A DNA stretch of 64,000 bases, taken from Shewanella sp. UCD-KL21 (GTDB lineage Bacteria > Pseudomonadota > Gammaproteobacteria > Enterobacterales > Shewanellaceae). The notes under the pieces were generated by a model. The model was not told where the DNA came from. It did not search any database and saw only the letters and a program-made list of their open reading frames with translations. The DNA lies in NCBI RefSeq assembly GCF_001957135.1, contig NZ_MPHK01000001.1, positions 186,001 through 250,000 of the forward strand. Direction: 5' to 3'. The translations under genes were made by a program, and so were the position numbers. Below, piece by piece: positions 16,936 to 27,234 of this stretch; position 1 is the stretch's first letter, and every line of letters starts with the position of its first letter.

Positions 16936-17271
16936 ATGAAAAAAACCGACAAGAAACGTGATAACCAAATTCGTCAGCAGTTAACTCTGGTGTGCGATTT
17001 ATTAATGTCAGAGTGTGAAGGCTTTCAATGGCTCACGCATTCGGTAAACTACGCCGCTTTTCCTAAATCATTAAAAGTGATTTGTGTATTTAGTAATGAG
17101 TCGCAAATAACCAAGGTTAAATTAGCCAAGCAAGATGCGTTTATTGTGCAGGCGATAAGCCATTATTTACAGGCTGTTGCTGTGGAAATAAGTGCTAAGC
17201 AGATTATATTAGACAGTGAAGCGGCATGTGATAGTCAAGATGACGGCAATTGGGCAAAGCGTTTAACTTAA
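16936..17271 (+). CDS. Small conserved protein of unknown function
   Basis: 111 residues with a highly charged start (MKKTDKKRDNQIRQQ), a helix (LTLVCDLLMSECEGFQWLTH), then strands around FPKSLKVICVFSNE. No signal peptide or membrane segment. Relatives in Shewanella are sometimes labelled Fis-family regulators, but I see no Fis-like helix-turn-helix here and would not repeat that label. It is expressed from its own unit between the RND terminator and convergent fadE. Confidence 0.65.
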   Translation: MKKTDKKRDNQIRQQLTLVCDLLMSECEGFQWLTHSVNYAAFPKSLKVICVFSNESQITKVKLAKQDAFIVQAISHYLQAVAVEISAKQIILDSEAACDSQDDGNWAKRLT

Positions 17272-17333
17272 GTCATTATTTTGCTTAACAGTAGGGGCAT
17301 TAGCGCAGCATAACGTGGGTTTACAACAAATAA

Positions 17334-17362
17334 AAAAAGGGAAAGCAATGCTTTCCCTTTTT
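17334..17362. terminator. Bidirectional terminator, fadE / small protein
   Basis: AAAAAGGGAAAGC / GCTTTCCCTTTTT, a 13-bp stem with a 3-base loop lying between two convergent genes. Confidence 0.88.
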
Positions 17363-17391
17363 GGTATTTTTAGCTCGCTTTAAAAACTAAG

Positions 17392-19839
17392 TTAAGCCGC
17401 TTTAACTTGCTTGGCTTCACTAACAACCTTTGCTTCAAGCTCTTCAGGGTCAAAGTCATCAACATTAATTGACTTCATACGACCTATTTCAGCTCTTTCA
17501 AGTAAGGCAACTTCAGTATCACTTAACACACCTAAGGCTTTACCTTGTGCAGCGACTTTATCTAACCACATAAATGGTAGACGTTTACCGGCAGCTTTAC
17601 AGACTTTGTCGTATAAAGGCTCTGACGCTAAAATATCTAATAAAGTTTGCTCTTGAATACCAACCGCATTGTGCTCTGACGCTGTCCAGAATTGGCCTTG
17701 GCCTAAACGGTCGCGACTGGCACATGGGGTTTGCATAATTTTAGACACTTTATGGTCTAATACATCGCTAGGACGTTTTAGTGGGCGACCAAACGGGAAG
17801 ATAACAGCGCGAAGTGCAATGCCAAGTCCCATTGGGAAGTTATCCAATAAGTCATCTAAAGATGTTTGTAATTTATGCAGAGAATCTTCAACCGCCCACT
17901 GAACTAAAGGTAAATCTTCAGTTAAGCGGCCATCATCTTCGTAACGCTTAAGGGTTGCAGACGCTAAATACAGCTGACTTAATAAGTCACCTAAGCGTGC
18001 TGAAATACGTTCTTTCCGCTTGAGGTTACCACCCAGTGTCGCCATTGCTAAATCTGAAAGCAGGGCTAAGTTAGCACTGAAACGATTCATCTGCTGATAA
18101 TAACGCTTGGTTTTATCATTGTAAGGAGATTTGGTGAAGCGGCTAGAAGTCACGCCCATCCAGAAACTTCTTACAAAATTAGACATCGCAAAGCCAATAT
18201 GACCGAAGATAGCAGCATCGAAGTTACTTAAGCCTTGACCCGATGTGGTATCAAAAGCAGATTCCATTTCAGCTAATACATATGGATGACAGCGGATAGC
18301 GCCTTGTCCATAAATAATCATAGAACGGGTTAGAATGTTGGCACCTTCAACGGTAATTGCAATCGGCGCTGCTTGATAACCACGACCCAAATAGTTATTT
18401 GGACCTAGACATACACCTTTACCGCCGTGAATATCCATGGCGTCGATAACACACTTTTGCATTCTATCGGTTAAATGGAATTTAACGATGGCAGAGATAA
18501 CTGATGGCTTTTCACCTAGACCAATTCCCACAGTCGTTAATGAACTTACAGCATCCATCAAGTAAGCATTACCGCCAATACGTGCCATTGGCTCTTCAAT
18601 ACCTTCTAATTTACCGATAGGTAGTTTGAACTGACGACGAATTCGAGCGTAAGCACCTGTAGCTAATGCAGCGGTTTTAACGCCACCTGCAGAGTTTGAC
18701 GGTAAAGTAATACCACGGCCTACAGACAGACATTCAACTAGCATGCGCCAGCCTTGACCGGCCATTTCAGGGCCACCAATGATAAAGCTCAGCGGTACGA
18801 ATACTTCGTTGCCACGAGTTGGACCATTTTGGAACATACAGTTCAATGGGAAGTGACGACGACCAGTTTCAACCCCTTGAATATCAGTTGGGATAAGCGC
18901 ACAAGTAATGCCTAAATCTTCGGTATCACCTAATAAGCTGTCAGGGTCGCGTAATTTAAATGCCAGACCTAATACTGTCGCCACTGGCGCTAAGGTAATG
19001 TAGCGTTTGTTCCATGTTAGTTTCATACCTAACACTTCTTCGCCTTGCCATTCACCTTTACAGACGATACCAAAATCAGGGATCGCGCCAGCATCACTAC
19101 CAGCTTCAGGGCTAGTTAGTGCAAAACAAGGCACTTCAAGACCTTTAGCTAAACGCGGTAAATAATGATCTTGTTGTTCAGTCGTACCATAGTGTTGCAG
19201 TAACTCACCAGGGCCTAGAGAGTTTGGTACACCAACCGTTGATGCAAGTTCGCTACTCACGCCAGCTAATTTTTGCAGAACACGTGACTGAGCATAAGCA
19301 GAGTATTCACGACCACCATATTTTTTCTTGATGATCATGGCAAAAAAACCTTCATCTTTCAGGTATTGCCAAATTTCTTGTGGTAGATCAGCCAGTTCAT
19401 GTGACACTTGATGCTGATTTAGCATTTTACATACAGTTTCAACTGGGCCATCTAAAAACGCTTGCTCTTCAGCCGTTAAACGCGCTTTAGGGTAGTTATG
19501 TAATTTATTCCAGTTAGGGTTACCAGCGAATAAGTCAGCTTCCCACCAGGTAGTACCTGCTTCAATGGCTTCTTTTTCAGTGGTAGACATTTCAGGCATG
19601 ATGCCTTGATATACTTTAAGCAGTGGACGTGAGATGAAATTTTGACGAAATGATTTAACATTCAAAGGTAATGCTAAAACGATATAGACAACCCAAGCTA
19701 GACTGCCAACAATATCTAATACACTACCAATTAACATTACAACTGCGGCTGCAATTGTTGCTGTTAATAACGACACCCGCAAGTAAGTTGCTGCGCCGAG
19801 TACCGCGATCATGGCGATGATCCAAATAAGTGTCTCCAC
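17392..19839 (-). CDS. fadE: Acyl-CoA dehydrogenase FadE
   Basis: First oxidation of fatty-acid beta-oxidation: acyl-CoA to trans-2-enoyl-CoA with FAD. Length 815 equals E. coli FadE (814), about twice a normal acyl-CoA dehydrogenase. Two N-terminal membrane segments (residues 1-60) precede the dehydrogenase domain. The FAD-binding signature is [14 protein letters not shown] and the domain continues with [22 protein letters not shown]. The C-terminal FadE-specific DUF1974 region follows. The upstream region carries both FadR-like and PsrA-like operators. Its divergent partner is yafJ. Confidence 0.95.
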   Translation of the reverse strand: METLIWIIAMIAVLGAATYLRVSLLTATIAAAVVMLIGSVLDIVGSLAWVVYIVLALPLNVKSFRQNFISRPLLKVYQGIMPEMSTTEKEAIEAGTTWWEADLFAGNPNWNKLHNYPKARLTAEEQAFLDGPVETVCKMLNQHQVSHELADLPQEIWQYLKDEGFFAMIIKKKYGGREYSAYAQSRVLQKLAGVSSELASTVGVPNSLGPGELLQHYGTTEQQDHYLPRLAKGLEVPCFALTSPEAGSDAGAIPDFGIVCKGEWQGEEVLGMKLTWNKRYITLAPVATVLGLAFKLRDPDSLLGDTEDLGITCALIPTDIQGVETGRRHFPLNCMFQNGPTRGNEVFVPLSFIIGGPEMAGQGWRMLVECLSVGRGITLPSNSAGGVKTAALATGAYARIRRQFKLPIGKLEGIEEPMARIGGNAYLMDAVSSLTTVGIGLGEKPSVISAIVKFHLTDRMQKCVIDAMDIHGGKGVCLGPNNYLGRGYQAAPIAITVEGANILTRSMIIYGQGAIRCHPYVLAEMESAFDTTSGQGLSNFDAAIFGHIGFAMSNFVRSFWMGVTSSRFTKSPYNDKTKRYYQQMNRFSANLALLSDLAMATLGGNLKRKERISARLGDLLSQLYLASATLKRYEDDGRLTEDLPLVQWAVEDSLHKLQTSLDDLLDNFPMGLGIALRAVIFPFGRPLKRPSDVLDHKVSKIMQTPCASRDRLGQGQFWTASEHNAVGIQEQTLLDILASEPLYDKVCKAAGKRLPFMWLDKVAAQGKALGVLSDTEVALLERAEIGRMKSINVDDFDPEELEAKVVSEAKQVKAA

Positions 19840-19910
19840 TGTCTTTCTCCTTAAAAGTGTTTAATATTTAAACACCTACAAATTAATGATCCTATTCACA
19901 GAACTGACCG

Positions 19911-19923
19911 TGGTCTGACCTGT
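19911..19923. promoter_or_regulatory. FadR-like operator upstream of fadE
   Basis: TGGTCTGACCTGT fits the FadR core TGGTCnGACCnGT. It lies about 72-84 bases before the fadE start codon. One site only, and not a perfect palindrome. Confidence 0.5.
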
Positions 19924-19967
19924 ATCACATAAAATTAAACCTAACTGGCGCTGATTACAAGTTTTTT

Positions 19968-19981
19968 CAAACAATTGTTTA
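19968..19981. promoter_or_regulatory. PsrA-like operator upstream of fadE
   Basis: CAAACAATTGTTTA contains the perfect 12-bp palindrome AAACAATTGTTT and fits the PsrA pattern (C/G)AAAC-N2-4-GTTT(G/C) apart from its last base. PsrA is a known repressor of fatty-acid degradation genes in Pseudomonas and Shewanella. Confidence 0.5.
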
Positions 19982-20079
19982 AAATATTTTGTTTAATAAA
20001 AATGCCAATTTTTTTCTGCACTAGGTACAATATAAATTACGTAATATTTTGAGTTAATTATATTTTTAAGGCGTGTTTC

Positions 20080-20859
20080 ATGTGTGAGTTACTAGCGATG
20101 AGCGCTAATGTCCCAACGGATATTGTATTTAGTTTCACAGGCTTAGCGGAAAGAGGTGGTGTCACTGGGCCACATGTTGATGGTTGGGGTATCACTTTTT
20201 ATGAAGATAAGGGCAGCCGCACCTTTAAAGATGCTCGTCCTAGCAGTGAATCCCATGTTGCTCAGCTTATTAAATCTTATCCAATCAAAAGTGAGATTGT
20301 CGTCAGCCATATTCGTCAAGCAAACCGTGGCTGTGTTGCGCTGGAAAATACCCATCCTTTCACCCGCGAGTTATGGGGCCGATATTGGACTTATGCCCAT
20401 AATGGTCAGTTATCAGACTACCAAAGCAAGTTTCAAGTAAGTCATTTTCAGCCTGTTGGTGACACCGACAGTGAACTGGCATTTTGCTGGATTATGGAAC
20501 AGGTGTTAGGTGAATTTGGCCATACGCCACCCGATGATATGAAACAAGTGTTTGAATTTGTCGCAACGCTGGCTGATGAGATCCGAGCTTTAGGTGTTTT
20601 TAATATGATCCTAAGTGATGGTGTCGATTTAATGAGTTATTGCACCAATAATTTGTGCTTCATTACCCGCCGTGCACCTTTTGGTAAAGCGAAATTAATT
20701 GATACTGATGTGGTTATTGATTTTAATAAAGAAACGACACCCAATGATGTCGTTACTGTGATTGCCACTCGTCCGCTGACAAAAAACGAACAGTGGCATA
20801 TTTTACAGCCGGGCGAATGGAAGTTATTTCGGCAAGGGGAATTACTGATTAACAGTTAG
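20080..20859 (+). CDS. yafJ: Class II glutamine amidotransferase (YafJ family)
   Basis: 259 residues. Cys2 (MCELLAMS) would become the N-terminal nucleophile after Met removal. The class II GATase region continues with DGWGITFYED, HIRQANRG and NTHPFTRELWGRYWTYAHNG, which are the glutamine-binding and oxyanion segments of the Ntn fold. No synthetase domain follows, so the ammonia acceptor is unknown. E. coli also has yafJ close to fadE. The 3' end overlaps the convergent DUF3108 gene by 18 bases. Confidence 0.88.
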   Translation: MCELLAMSANVPTDIVFSFTGLAERGGVTGPHVDGWGITFYEDKGSRTFKDARPSSESHVAQLIKSYPIKSEIVVSHIRQANRGCVALENTHPFTRELWGRYWTYAHNGQLSDYQSKFQVSHFQPVGDTDSELAFCWIMEQVLGEFGHTPPDDMKQVFEFVATLADEIRALGVFNMILSDGVDLMSYCTNNLCFITRRAPFGKAKLIDTDVVIDFNKETTPNDVVTVIATRPLTKNEQWHILQPGEWKLFRQGELLINS

Positions 20860-21645
20860 TCCAGCGTTAGCTTTAGTAACAGCTGTATCGGATTCTATTG
20901 CTTGCTGAATTTGATAATTATCTAACTGAATATCAAGCTGCTTACTGCCTTTAGAAAAATGACTTAAACGCACGGGTAAGTAGTTTAACTCTGGCGCCAT
21001 CCAAAAAAAGGTTTGGCGCTTTTTACTTTTTCGTACCACTTCTATTTTTACGGTTTGATAAGTGCCACTGTCTAATATTACTTGTTCTTTGCCGACAACT
21101 TTAAATTCATAATCATCAAACTCTTTTTCTTTGACCATTTTGTATTTAAGCAATTCAGGTTGGCGGTACATATCCATTCTAAATATTAATTGCGATAACA
21201 AGGGATCGTAGACATCCTCGGCAAAGGGTAATTTTTCTCGTTCGTCTTTATATATGGTATGGATAACCCCTTGGCCAGCAGCAAAGGCAGTTTGCTCTGT
21301 GTAGTCAGATCCGGTGCCGCTACGTTTACTCATATAGCGGATGGGCTTAACCTTGCCATCTTCGAGTTTGAACTCACTATTAAGATTACGCACATCCGAT
21401 AGCATTAATAAGCTGATATCGCTATCAAAGCGGTAGTTATAGTAGCCATTATCACTTTCAGGCAGCTGGTAGCGAGCTTTACCCAGTTCGATACTGCCAT
21501 AGAAAACCCGATATTCAGCAGAGTGAGGGGTTAATGCTTTGAGGTACTCAAGGTTTTCATTGTCATCAGAAGCAACAGCATTAGGGGCCTGAGACAATGT
21601 AATGACAATAATATTGGCTAATAAAGCGGTGAATTTTTTAATCAA
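20842..21645 (-). CDS. DUF3108-like exported protein
   Basis: 267 residues with a signal peptide (hydrophobic residues 5-20, cleavage probably after AVAS). The mature region is rich in beta strands, and AEYRVFYGSIELGKARYQL with FRMDMYRQPELLKYKMV is the usual pattern of DUF3108 proteins, a periplasmic or outer-membrane associated family of unknown role. It lies 24 bp downstream of the alkyltransferase-like gene on the same strand. Confidence 0.75.
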   Translation of the reverse strand: MIKKFTALLANIIVITLSQAPNAVASDDNENLEYLKALTPHSAEYRVFYGSIELGKARYQLPESDNGYYNYRFDSDISLLMLSDVRNLNSEFKLEDGKVKPIRYMSKRSGTGSDYTEQTAFAAGQGVIHTIYKDEREKLPFAEDVYDPLLSQLIFRMDMYRQPELLKYKMVKEKEFDDYEFKVVGKEQVILDSGTYQTVKIEVVRKSKKRQTFFWMAPELNYLPVRLSHFSKGSKQLDIQLDNYQIQQAIESDTAVTKANAGLTVNQ

Positions 21646-21668
21646 AGTAATACCTACCCATGCAATAT

Positions 21669-22013
21669 TTAAAAAGGTAATGACATAACAAGGGTTGCAA
21701 TGTCAGGGCGCCATTCATATTTTGACAATGAAACCTTGCCTTGGTTCACTTCTACTCCATCTGATCTTAGTCGCTGTTGCTGATTTTGGAAATGAATAGA
21801 ATTGACTTTAAAAGAAATTTTCCCTTGGCTGTTAATCACTCTATACCAAGGTAAGTTTAGATTATCGGGGGCGTCTTTGAGTGCTTTAGACACATATCGC
21901 GCTCTACCAGGAAGCCCTGCTAAGTCAGCCACCTTACCATAAGCTAACACATGACCAGCGGGGATCATGTTTACAATAAACCAAATTCTTTGCTTTGGAT
22001 TCAGGTTTTCCAT
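21669..22013 (-). CDS. Alkyltransferase-like DNA lesion-binding protein (ATL)
   Basis: 114 residues matching the C-terminal half of O6-methylguanine-DNA methyltransferase (MENLNPKQRIWFIVNMIPAG, VLAYGKVADLAGLPGRARYV with the Arg finger region). The catalytic PCHR is replaced by PWYR (55-58), so it cannot accept an alkyl group. Known ATL proteins (E. coli YbaZ, PWHR) instead bind O6-alkylguanine and hand it to nucleotide excision repair. The Tyr in place of His is a further variation. Confidence 0.88.
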   Translation of the reverse strand: MENLNPKQRIWFIVNMIPAGHVLAYGKVADLAGLPGRARYVSKALKDAPDNLNLPWYRVINSQGKISFKVNSIHFQNQQQRLRSDGVEVNQGKVSLSKYEWRPDIATLVMSLPF

Positions 22014-22242
22014 TGATGGCTATCCATCGGGTATGAGGTAATAATTTATTGTAACCCGTTTTGGTGTCGTGAGTTAAGTGGATAATAGCAAGTATTAAAT
22101 TGCCGGATTTTGAAGGGGGGTTATCGCTCATGGTTAATGAGCGATAGTTTTTGAGTGAGTTTATAATAGTCAGACGAGAATAATGACAGGCTTAATACTG
22201 TGGAGATATAGCTGGCTTATATGACTGAGGTATATAAGCCAG

Positions 22243-22923
22243 TTATATGACAGTTAAATAAATACACAAGAAATGAGACAAGGCACCTGCAAGTACAAAT
22301 AAATGCCAAATAGCATGATTATAAGGAATACGTTTATTGACATAAAAAATAACCCCGATGCTATAAAAAGCCCCGCCTGCAAGTAATAGGTTAAAGCCTA
22401 AATCTGACATGCCTTTGATTAAATCTCCCATGATGGTGACACAAAGCCAACCCATAACAAGATACAAAATAACACTTAGCCCTTTGAAGCGGCCAATAAA
22501 TAAGGTTTTAAAAATAATTCCGCCTAAGGCTAATAACCATATTGCAGTCAGTATTAGCGTAGCACTGTCATTTTGTAAGCTGATTGACATTAAAGGTGTG
22601 TATGTACCGGCAATGAGCAAATAGATTGCACAGTGATCTGCCATTTTAAAGCGTTTACGCCATAAAGGCGTTTTACTGGAGTGGTATAAGGTTGAAGCCA
22701 GAAAAAGCATAATAATACTTAAGCCATACACAGTAAGCCCGATAGTGTCAGCGGCATTGAGTTGACCATCTGCTTTTATTAGCATTGCAATGAGCGCGGC
22801 GATACCCGCGAGTACCCCAATACCATGAGTGATACTATTGGCTAACTCTTCAACCACACCGTAATCTGACTTTGGCGAAGCTGTTGCTGTTAATGTTTGA
22901 TTAGCATCTAACTCAAGTGACAT
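22243..22923 (-). CDS. Hemolysin III / TrhA family membrane protein
   Basis: About 226 residues with seven predicted membrane helices. Conserved family motifs are ELANSITHGIG (with His), LASTLYHSSK, DHCAIYLLIAGTYTP and RIPYNHAIWHLFVLAGALSHF, whose Ser/His/Asp residues form the metal site of the CREST/PAQR superfamily. In E. coli the homologue (YqfA/TrhA) affects membrane fluidity and energetics. The start is uncertain: an ATG at 22977 gives 18 more residues; I prefer 22923, close to E. coli length. A hairpin at 22212-22235 lies just beyond the stop. Confidence 0.88.
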   Translation of the reverse strand: MSLELDANQTLTATASPKSDYGVVEELANSITHGIGVLAGIAALIAMLIKADGQLNAADTIGLTVYGLSIIMLFLASTLYHSSKTPLWRKRFKMADHCAIYLLIAGTYTPLMSISLQNDSATLILTAIWLLALGGIIFKTLFIGRFKGLSVILYLVMGWLCVTIMGDLIKGMSDLGFNLLLAGGAFYSIGVIFYVNKRIPYNHAIWHLFVLAGALSHFLCIYLTVI

Positions 22924-23182
22924 ACCTGTATACAACCTTGTTAAGCAATTTACATCGAGTCTAGCAGCAATATTCATAATAGGCTACGACTTTAGCGTAC
23001 ACGTGTAAGCTAAAGTTTGTGGTTATGATAACTGACTGATTTTGTAGGGAGTAGCCTGTCATCAACATAAATTAAATGAACTTAATTGTTTTGATAACAT
23101 CTAGTTTATGTTCAGCTTGTGGTTGAAGTCTGATCTAGCACTATTTACATCCAGTGATTCAAAGCGACAGGAGGCGCGAGTA

Positions 23183-24553
23183 ATGAACCAAGGTGGTGAT
23201 AAACATTTAACACAGGGATTGGCAGCAAACACTAATTTTGAACAGGATGCTAGTGGAAATTCAACAGGCTTAAATGGCACACAAGTTAAACATGGGCAGC
23301 TTTGTATAAATGCAAGCCGTCAACAAACTGCGGTTGAAGCAATAGATTTCAGTGATCATGTCATGATGTTGCAAACAGCGAATGTTACTAGTACATACGT
23401 AACTAGCACTGATGTAACTAGTACTGATTCAACTAGCACTGATGTAACTTGCACTAATGTAATACAGGCCCGAACATTACCGCAGCTCTCTACGCTTATC
23501 GACAATCAAGATAATCACAGTCGCTTTTTAAAGCAAAGTGCAGATAACGAGTTTAAAAAGATACTGACATCACCATCGAGCATTATTGTTGCAGGACTAC
23601 ATATTGTGCTGGTGTTTGTTTTATTCTCCTTAGCTGATAACACCATTAGCCATTTTGTCGAAACCAGCCGTGAACAAGCCGTAAAAGCTGTGACATCTGA
23701 AAGTAACAGACAAGAAATAAAAGCCTACTTTTTGACGGCTGAGCAAATTAGCCAGCTAGCTAAAACCCTGCCAACTGAACAAGCCTTGATTGAAGAGGCC
23801 GTCAGTGAAGTCATTACTAATGAAGAAAAAATCGATCAAACGGTATCAAACAAACACAGTACGAATAAGGCTGTCGATACAAGCTCAATAGCGCCTGCAG
23901 TTGCAACTAGCCCAAAAGATACTGTTAATCACAAGGTAATTTCACCAAAGCCTATGGACCAAAAACCAATTAACCAAAAGCCTATTGAGCATAAGCCCAT
24001 AATTGAAAAATTGCCGATAGCAGACTCAGTGCAAGCTAAAACGCAACAGTTCGATTGGTCTTCAGTTGATAGCATTTATCTGCAGCAGCAAAAAGATAGC
24101 AGTAACGAACATCTGTTTAAGCCACAATTGTTTAATGAAACCATCTCAGAGACCAATACCATAACCAGCGACAATTTATCGCTTATCAATCAAGTGAGCC
24201 ATTCCTTTATAAATAAACTCAATCAACAGCAAGTAGAGCTGCAAATTCGTCAACAAGCCGATTTAGCAACGTCATCTAGTGGCGCAAGCATCAGCGAGTT
24301 AACTCCTGACATGGATGATATAGAATTAATATTAATAGAAGATAAGCGCCAGCCAAGCACACTCAATCACCGTTTGGACCCTAATAGAATTGTTAAGATT
24401 GGTGAAACTTGCCATCGAGTTGTGGCGTTACCAACCCAAATTAATCCTCATGCCGAAGGTTTAGATTTAGGAACACCCTGCGAAGGTGGCAAAATGAAAA
24501 AAGCACTTAATAACGCCATTCAACAACGATTATCGAAACTTAAATTACCTTGA
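23183..24553 (+). CDS. Unknown single-span membrane protein with low-complexity linkers
   Basis: About 456 residues from the ATG at 23183, chosen because a perfect AGGAGG lies 7 bases before it; an ATG at 23108 would add 25 residues. Residues near 70-95 are a (S/T)TDVT repeat, one transmembrane segment (SIIVAGLHIVLVFVLFSLA) lies near 133-151, and a long hydrophilic region has PKPMDQKPINQKPIEHKPI repeats (TonB-like Pro/Lys linker). It ends in a short domain with two cysteines (GETCHRV, GTPCEGG). The N-terminus is probably cytoplasmic and the Lys-Pro linker periplasmic. I do not recognise the family; a TonB-like or envelope-spanning role is a guess. Confidence 0.65.
   Translation: MNQGGDKHLTQGLAANTNFEQDASGNSTGLNGTQVKHGQLCINASRQQTAVEAIDFSDHVMMLQTANVTSTYVTSTDVTSTDSTSTDVTCTNVIQARTLPQLSTLIDNQDNHSRFLKQSADNEFKKILTSPSSIIVAGLHIVLVFVLFSLADNTISHFVETSREQAVKAVTSESNRQEIKAYFLTAEQISQLAKTLPTEQALIEEAVSEVITNEEKIDQTVSNKHSTNKAVDTSSIAPAVATSPKDTVNHKVISPKPMDQKPINQKPIEHKPIIEKLPIADSVQAKTQQFDWSSVDSIYLQQQKDSSNEHLFKPQLFNETISETNTITSDNLSLINQVSHSFINKLNQQQVELQIRQQADLATSSSGASISELTPDMDDIELILIEDKRQPSTLNHRLDPNRIVKIGETCHRVVALPTQINPHAEGLDLGTPCEGGKMKKALNNAIQQRLSKLKLP
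23383..23460 (+). repeat. 15-bp coding minisatellite
   Basis: About five units of GTAACTAGCACTGAT with small variations, encoding a five-residue T-S-T-D-V/S repeat. It is in frame, so unit loss or gain would change linker length without a frameshift. Confidence 0.8.
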
Positions 24554-24745
24554 ATTGTTCACGCTTTCACAAAAGATTTATTTCAACAACATCAAAAATG
24601 AATAATATTTATCAAATTTATTCATCAAATTAATTATAGCTTAACGAGTAAATAAGCGCATTATTGTGAATTAAAATCATACATAACAGTGTTTTAATGA
24701 GTGAAATAATTTAACACACATTTCAATTGTCAATTTGTCATAGAC

Positions 24746-24775
24746 TTGTATTTTGTTAAATAAGCTGACTATACT
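24746..24775 (+). promoter_or_regulatory. Promoter of the thi operon
   Basis: TTGTAT, an 18-base spacer and TATACT. Transcription would start around 24782, just before the riboswitch P1 stem. Confidence 0.6.
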
Positions 24776-24783
24776 GCAGCCAT

Positions 24784-24866
24784 CTTGTCGGAGTGCCTTT
24801 ATGGCTGAGACCGTTTATTCGGGATCCGTTGAACCTGATCAGGCTAGAACCTGCGAAGGAAACAAG
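24784..24866 (+). promoter_or_regulatory. TPP riboswitch (THI element)
   Basis: Contains the conserved pieces in order: P1 strand CTTGT, CGGAGTGCC, ATGGCTGAGA (pyrimidine-sensing core), ACCTGATCAGGCTAGAACCTGCGAAGGAAACAAG (broken here only in description: ACCTGATC, then CTGCGAAGGAA), with ACAAG closing P1. It should shut down thiC and the following genes when thiamine pyrophosphate is high. A short AAGCA/TGCTT hairpin followed by ATTTTT (24864-24886) overlaps the P1 3' strand and might be part of the expression platform. About 260 bp of leader remain before thiC. Confidence 0.93.
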
Positions 24867-25019
24867 CAGTTAATTTGCTTATTTTTACCCTACCGTCAGC
24901 AGCAATTTTATAGTGAATGGCAGCGTGGCTGGATCATAAATATTAGTGCAAAATAAAAGATAGAATTAATTTAACCAGTGTTATTGCTGAAGTTGATTTA
25001 ACTCGCCATTTGCCGATAT

Positions 25020-27232
<2,213 letters not shown>

Positions 27233-27234
27233 CC

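Noticed and set aside
24753..24956. 67-residue open frame upstream of thiC
   Set aside because: It lies across the TPP riboswitch, whose conserved bases explain the sequence; the peptide has no plausible features and starts before the aptamer.
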